The notes under the pieces were generated by a model that saw only the letters and a program-made list of their open reading frames with translations, was not told where the DNA came from and did no database searches. 64,000 nucleotides of DNA, from positions 82,872,881 to 82,936,880 of the forward strand of contig JALJCS010000001.1 of NCBI GenBank assembly GCA_023055355.1. Reading direction: 5' to 3'. The translations under genes were made by a program, and so were the position numbers. Shown piece by piece: positions 61,901 to 64,000 of the stretch. Position 1 is the stretch's first letter. Every line of letters starts with the position of its first letter. The DNA is from Agelaius tricolor (Eukaryota; Chordata; Aves; Passeriformes; Icteridae).

Positions 61901-64000
61901 GTAAGACTTAATTTTTTAATACTATATATAACACTTCAGCTGAACTTTTTAGTAAATCAAAATCTTAGAAGTAAGAAGTAACATGGACTCACTACATAGA
62001 CATCAAATTTGCTCTTGGTTAATTGTAATGGATTAATATCTTAGCAGATTTGGCAGATTGAGTAAATAAAAAAGACAGACATGGACTGTAAGAAAACTGT
62101 TGATAGCCTATCAATAAAAAGCATATGACATTAACAATGCAATAGTGATTCAAAGCTCTGTTTGATCTAAGGCAAATGACAAAAGAGAGACTGAATAGCA
62201 CCTTCATTATGGACAGGAAGATTTTGAAAGTAGAATCAGTCTCTGCATGTTAAGCTGACACTTTTCACACATCTACTTTAGGACATATAAATACATATCC
62301 AAATGTGATTCTTCTCGTTCTCTGCCAATAAAGCCAATCTAAGCTATCTAAATATTTAACATTGACTTCAATTGATTATATGTAGGTGAAAGAATTAAGG
62401 AAGATCCTAACTTAGATATCCATATAGTGGATGAAAACTGCTCAATGAGATTACAAAATATGCAACACCTTAAGCATTTCTAGCAATTTCAGGAGTGACT
62501 TCAGCATCTTACTGCATTTTGCATTAGGACTTTTATTGTCTCAGCTCAGAGATCTGTATAATGTGGTGAATCCCAACTTCCTTTTTTTTCCCCTAGGAAA
62601 GAAAACCAGCTTTTCAGTTGAGATGTACATTCAACATTTGGTTTGTTTGTCTTCCAAAGAACTGAAAAATCTCTGGGTGACCAGTTATTTGTTATTGAAG
62701 AATAAGCTAATTTATCAAATTGTGAGAGGTCATTATATTAAGAAACAATCAGAAAAAAGAATAATAGGAAAGTGAAACTAACTGAAAAGGCCAACAATTT
62801 TTAGTATAGACATCTTTTGTTTTGTTTTGGTTTTAACTCATTAATATTCTTATAAGATACATTTATCCTAATACAGTTGGCCCTAATTATGCCTAAAAAA
62901 ATATTTTCCAATAATGATAAGGTACACTGCAAATATGTTAATACAAGAGTTGATATTATTTTATGATGCCTTCATTAGTTACCTTATGAAGTGACACCAG
63001 TAGGGAAATCAGAAGCAGCCAAATAAGGCTGATCAGGTGCTTTATATGAGTGTCATGCTGCCCTTATGCAGAGGAACATTAATGTCAATGCCAAAGGCAT
63101 ACTGCATACAGCATCAATATTTATGTTCTTGTGAACCTTGATTCTTACTCATGTTGCAAATGACATGATCAGAAAAAGATAAAATACTATTTGCAGTGTA
63201 AGCATAATGACTACAGAAAATAATAATAATAATGATGTGAGGATAAGTAACTCAGCTGTAACCATGGTAACATTGCAGTGAATAATTCACAGCAAATAAC
63301 ATACTTGATAAAGTTAGCCTACTTTTGTTGCAGTGGAATGACTGGTAGCAGATTACAATTTTCTCTTCAAATATGCTTCAAAAGTACCTGGGACATACAG
63401 GAATATTTTGCATGTGATACTCAATATCTTAAAATAAAGTTTTTTGGTAGCTATGAATGGAGATGAGACTTTTTTATGCTGCCTGATCAGATGAGCATCT
63501 ATTCCCAGTTTAATCCAAGTTCCATTTAAATTCAGGAGAAAGAGATACCTATCACATTGAGTTAGAACTGGATCAATAAGGAGTTTGAATTTATCTGTTT
63601 ATCATTAATGATTTTTGCTCACAGAATTGAATAACTAGCCATAGAACTGTGGGCTCTCTATTCATGAAATAATTTATCTCTTCTTTTCTTTTCTTTCTGC
63701 ATGTAGACAAGAAAGGATGTTCTGATTCTTTGGCATCATTAGGATATGTCTTTTCAACACACTTCTTGATCCAAAAGCTAAATGTGAAGGGATTGGGAAT
63801 GGTGTGCCCAAAATTCAACTGGCTGCTCCTGGCCTAGCATGCATGATTAAGACATGTAGGATTCAGTAGCCAGCAGCACATGAGGTCAGTAAAAAAGCAG
63901 TAAAGTTAGCATCACAACCAGCTATTTTTAGTCCCCAACCCAGGCAGGAGTTCATTTACAAATGGATCAGCTCAGGTAAGCTGTAGATTTACTGCCCTAG
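58919..64000. other. Unique AT-rich noncoding DNA to the window end
   Basis: No gene or nameable mobile element. A 23-bp direct repeat lies at 59938-59987. The part around 63000-63180 is complex and repeat-free, a possible conserved noncoding block. Confidence 0.5.
59938..59987 (+). repeat. 23-bp direct repeat, period 27
   Basis: 'aattaatatatataaagata' plus three further bases is identical at 59938-59960 and 59965-59987, with 'tttc' between. Confidence 0.93.

Overview
The window looks like 64 kb of bird nuclear DNA, most likely from a songbird. The repeat content is the evidence: many truncated CR1 LINEs in both orientations, several solo LTRs of kinds common in avian genomes, and one tRNA-Ile-derived SINE with a CR1-type tail that matches the layout of the zebra finch family TguSINE1. 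Family names come from memory of avian repeats and were not checked against a library.

I find no protein-coding gene, no exon I can defend, and no functional RNA gene. The open frames are short (138 codons or fewer, apart from one of 188 codons that is antisense to an LTR). The longest lie in LTRs or CR1 copies and the rest are in AT-rich unique sequence with no family resemblance. The window is best read as intergenic sequence or part of a very large intron.

Layout: 1-4308 is unique AT-rich DNA. At 4309-7098 there is a CR1 fragment followed by two minus-strand solo or partial LTRs (families A and B here). 7099-20290 is mostly unique, with a tetranucleotide microsatellite, an 18-bp minisatellite, a TG tract and a candidate conserved noncoding block near 12.5-12.76 kb. 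A plus-strand CR1 3' end lies at 20291-20732. At 25032-29520 there is a dense nest: a family A LTR split by a second LTR, then an internally deleted antisense CR1 split by a third LTR that has a perfect 6-bp target-site duplication. CR1 and LTR fragments then recur at 31.4, 34.7, 38.9, 41.5-43.5, 45.4, 49.0 and 58.8 kb, the SINE is at 45.05 kb, and a possible ancient MIR-type core-SINE is at 52.1 kb. The rest is unique AT-rich sequence.

No new biological system was found. The most informative content is the record of nested insertions, which gives relative ages, and a few non-repeat structures: a perfect 15-bp-arm hairpin at 35.96 kb, a 9-bp palindrome carrying two AP-1-like sites at 52.11 kb, and complex unique blocks that could be conserved regulatory elements.
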